Shown: in pieces, positions 5,723 through 6,990 of the stretch
Layout: each line of letters begins with the position of its first letter
How positions within the stretch are numbered: the first letter of the stretch is position 1
Assembly (NCBI GenBank): GCA_910587495.1
Contig: CAJUMT010000183.1
Coordinates: 1-6,990, forward strand
Origin: an uncultured Lachnospiraceae bacterium
GTDB taxonomy: Bacteria; Bacillota_A; Clostridia; Lachnospirales; Lachnospiraceae
DNA: 6,990 nucleotides
Direction: 5' to 3'
Notes under the pieces: generated by a model
Told to the model about the DNA's origin: nothing
The model's input: only the letters and a program-made list of their open reading frames with translations
The model's database searches: none
Translations under genes and position numbers: made by a program

Positions 5723-5740
5723 TTTCACGGTTTTGTGAAA
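5723..5740. promoter_or_regulatory. Operator-like inverted repeat, distal copy
   Basis: TTTCAC (5723-5728) and GTGAAA (5735-5740) flank GGTTTT. Read together with the proximal copy, the shared pattern is TTTCAC-x-GTTTT-x(1-2)-GAAA. The two centres are about 40 bp apart, close to four helical turns, which would place both on the same face of the DNA. Confidence 0.5.
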
Positions 5741-5759
5741 CCACCGGTCGAATGCCCAT

Positions 5760-5805
5760 AAAAAACGTATGCCATGACCGATTCTGTCAAAGCATACGCT
5801 TTTTT
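5760..5805 (-). terminator. Bidirectional intrinsic terminator after the PRD regulator gene
   Basis: CGTATGC (5766-5772) pairs with GCATACG (5792-5798), and TGAC (5775-5778) pairs with GTCA (5785-5788) inside it. Six T follow on the minus strand (5765 down to 5760) and six on the plus strand (5800-5805). The 3' T-run on the plus strand overlaps the regulator stop codon. It separates the regulator transcript from the gat operon, so gatB needs its own promoter. Confidence 0.75.
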
Positions 5806-6990
5806 AAACTCCTACTGTATATTCATACTGTTCTATAATCGCTGCCGCTTCCTGCGGACTCTTTGCCTTTCTTAGCGCATCTTTAAAAGAAGGATTACCC
5901 AGCATATTGACCAGATTAAAAAATGCTTTTAGATGCATCTTGTGATCTACCGCGCTCAGACAGCAGACAAATTCCACCGGGTCAAATTCTTCGGCGCCAA
6001 AATCCACCGGCGGATCAATGCGGATCAGGTTCATCCCCACCTTGATGCTCCCCTGCTCCAGTCCCTCGTGCGGCACGGCGAAGCCCGGAGACAGCACCAC
6101 ATAGGGACCGTTTTCCTTTATGTTCGCGATCATTGCGCCAATATAGCGCTTTTCTATGTAACCGGCTTCCAGAAGCTTCTTTGCCGACTGGTATACGGCA
6201 TCTTTCCAGTCTGCGCAGTGTACATTAAGCTGGATATGGTCGGGTGGCAGAAGATGATGCAGATACGGCGCGAAAATCTCCTCATCCGCTTCCTGGGACT
6301 GATTAAAATAGTCCCTGACTACACGGCGCACTTCCTTATAAAGTTCCGGCGCCTGTTTCGGTATTTTTTCATAAATCACAGGCTTTAAAAGTTTCAAAAG
6401 CCCTTTGGCGGAAACTGCCCTTTCCTCAATGCGGGACGGCTGGTTGCGGCTGTTGCGCAGTGTATCAATCTTATTGCCTACCCGGATATAGTCCTCGTCG
6501 CCAAACATGGGCGATACGACCACATGATCCAGACGGCACTGCTTGAGCGGAATCGTCGAAATAATAAAATCCGCTTTCTCTTCCGTGATATTTCTTGCTT
6601 CATGCGCCGAAAGGACTTCCACCACCTGGAAATTAAAGTGTTTTTTCAGTTTTTCCATCAAAAGTTGAGAAGTCCCGATCCCTGCATGGCAGACTACCAC
6701 CACATGAAATACAATTTCCCGGTTCTTCTTCCGCTCCAGCGCCGCGCAGACATGGATGGTGATATACATGATCTCCGCTTCTGTAAAAGGCCGGTTATAA
6801 TATTGGCGCAGCACCGGCAGATGGTTTTTGACCGCCGTATGAATGTCCGGGTTATCTTCCATAATCTCGCGGATTTCCTCCGTTTCTGGAAAGAACGGCG
6901 CTTCCTGCTTCAGCACAGACTCCAGATGGTTGGACAGATTTTCAAAAAAATCATAGTCCATATTCAGATCCAATTCCAGTTCCTCAGAAA
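5804..6990 (-). CDS. PRD-containing transcription regulator with EIIB-like and EIIA-like domains (5' end outside the window)
   Basis: Only the last 394 codons are visible; the frame is open to the right edge with no real start, so the N-terminal DNA-binding part and probably a first PRD lie outside. Counting from the first complete codon (6988), a PRD covers about 10-90 with candidate phosphorylated histidines His21 (LSNHLESVL) and His79 (ITIHVCAALER). A Gat-type EIIB-like domain follows at about 92-170 with Cys100 in VVCHAGIGTSQLL, then a linker. A mannitol/fructose-type EIIA domain occupies about 245-394 with His307 in GFAVPHEG. This order matches the C-terminal halves of MtlR/LicR-like activators, which are controlled by HPr- and EII-dependent phosphorylation. 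All the expected phosphorylation residues are present. It most likely activates the downstream gat operon when galactitol uptake drains phosphate from GatA and GatB. The stop codon abuts a terminator. Confidence 0.88.
   Translation of the reverse strand, partial: SEELELDLNMDYDFFENLSNHLESVLKQEAPFFPETEEIREIMEDNPDIHTAVKNHLPVLRQYYNRPFTEAEIMYITIHVCAALERKKNREIVFHVVVVCHAGIGTSQLLMEKLKKHFNFQVVEVLSAHEARNITEEKADFIISTIPLKQCRLDHVVVSPMFGDEDYIRVGNKIDTLRNSRNQPSRIEERAVSAKGLLKLLKPVIYEKIPKQAPELYKEVRRVVRDYFNQSQEADEEIFAPYLHHLLPPDHIQLNVHCADWKDAVYQSAKKLLEAGYIEKRYIGAMIANIKENGPYVVLSPGFAVPHEGLEQGSIKVGMNLIRIDPPVDFGAEEFDPVEFVCCLSAVDHKMHLKAFFNLVNMLGNPSFKDALRKAKSPQEAAAIIEQYEYTVGV

Noticed and set aside
646..5798. Shared 10-mer AAAGCATACG in the gatY-gatA hairpin loop (646-655) and in the regulator terminator (5789-5798)
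   Set aside because: A 10-base match between two places in 7 kb is expected by chance.
5535..5803. A small gene, riboswitch or sigma-54 promoter in the regulator-gatB gap
   Set aside because: No convincing short coding frame with a ribosome binding site, no recognised riboswitch core and no -24/-12 GG/GC pair was seen. The gap is explained by a terminator, operators and a promoter.

Overview
The window looks like a chromosomal piece of a Gram-positive, Firmicutes-type anaerobe, most likely of the Clostridia/Lachnospiraceae kind. This is inferred from the strong AGGAGG ribosome binding sites, the middling GC content, a multi-domain PRD regulator, and the similarity of the proteins to clostridial-type Gat proteins. 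No rRNA or other species marker is present, so the assignment is tentative.

Every convincing gene lies on the minus strand, so transcription runs from high to low coordinates. First comes the 3' part of a PTS-regulated transcription regulator (PRD, EIIB-like and EIIA-like domains; 5804 to the right edge), closed by a bidirectional intrinsic terminator (5760-5805). A 269-nt gap (5535-5803) follows, holding two near-identical inverted-repeat operators, a possible activator-dependent promoter and a 12-bp palindrome. Then come gatB (EIIB), a stem-loop, gatC (EIIC), gatD (zinc sugar-alcohol-phosphate dehydrogenase), gatZ and gatY (tagatose-1,6-bisphosphate aldolase accessory and catalytic subunits), a long structured intergenic hairpin, gatA (EIIA) and a strong terminator (66-98). 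The last ~60 bases at the left edge lie outside the operon and may carry the end of an insertion sequence.

Together the genes describe uptake of a hexitol, most likely galactitol, by a Gat-type phosphotransferase system. The sugar phosphate would be oxidised by GatD to tagatose-6-phosphate, phosphorylated by a kinase not encoded here, and cleaved by GatY with GatZ to dihydroxyacetone phosphate and glyceraldehyde-3-phosphate. The regulator would sense the phosphorylation state of the PTS and control the operon through the operators upstream of gatB.

The operon is probably not intact. gatZ has lost one A from an A-run, giving a -1 frameshift in the middle of a conserved stretch. gatC appears to lack about 65 residues in frame near its N-terminus, where full-length GatC proteins have membrane segments. 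These two lesions in one pathway are the most notable observation. I do not see evidence for a wholly new system.
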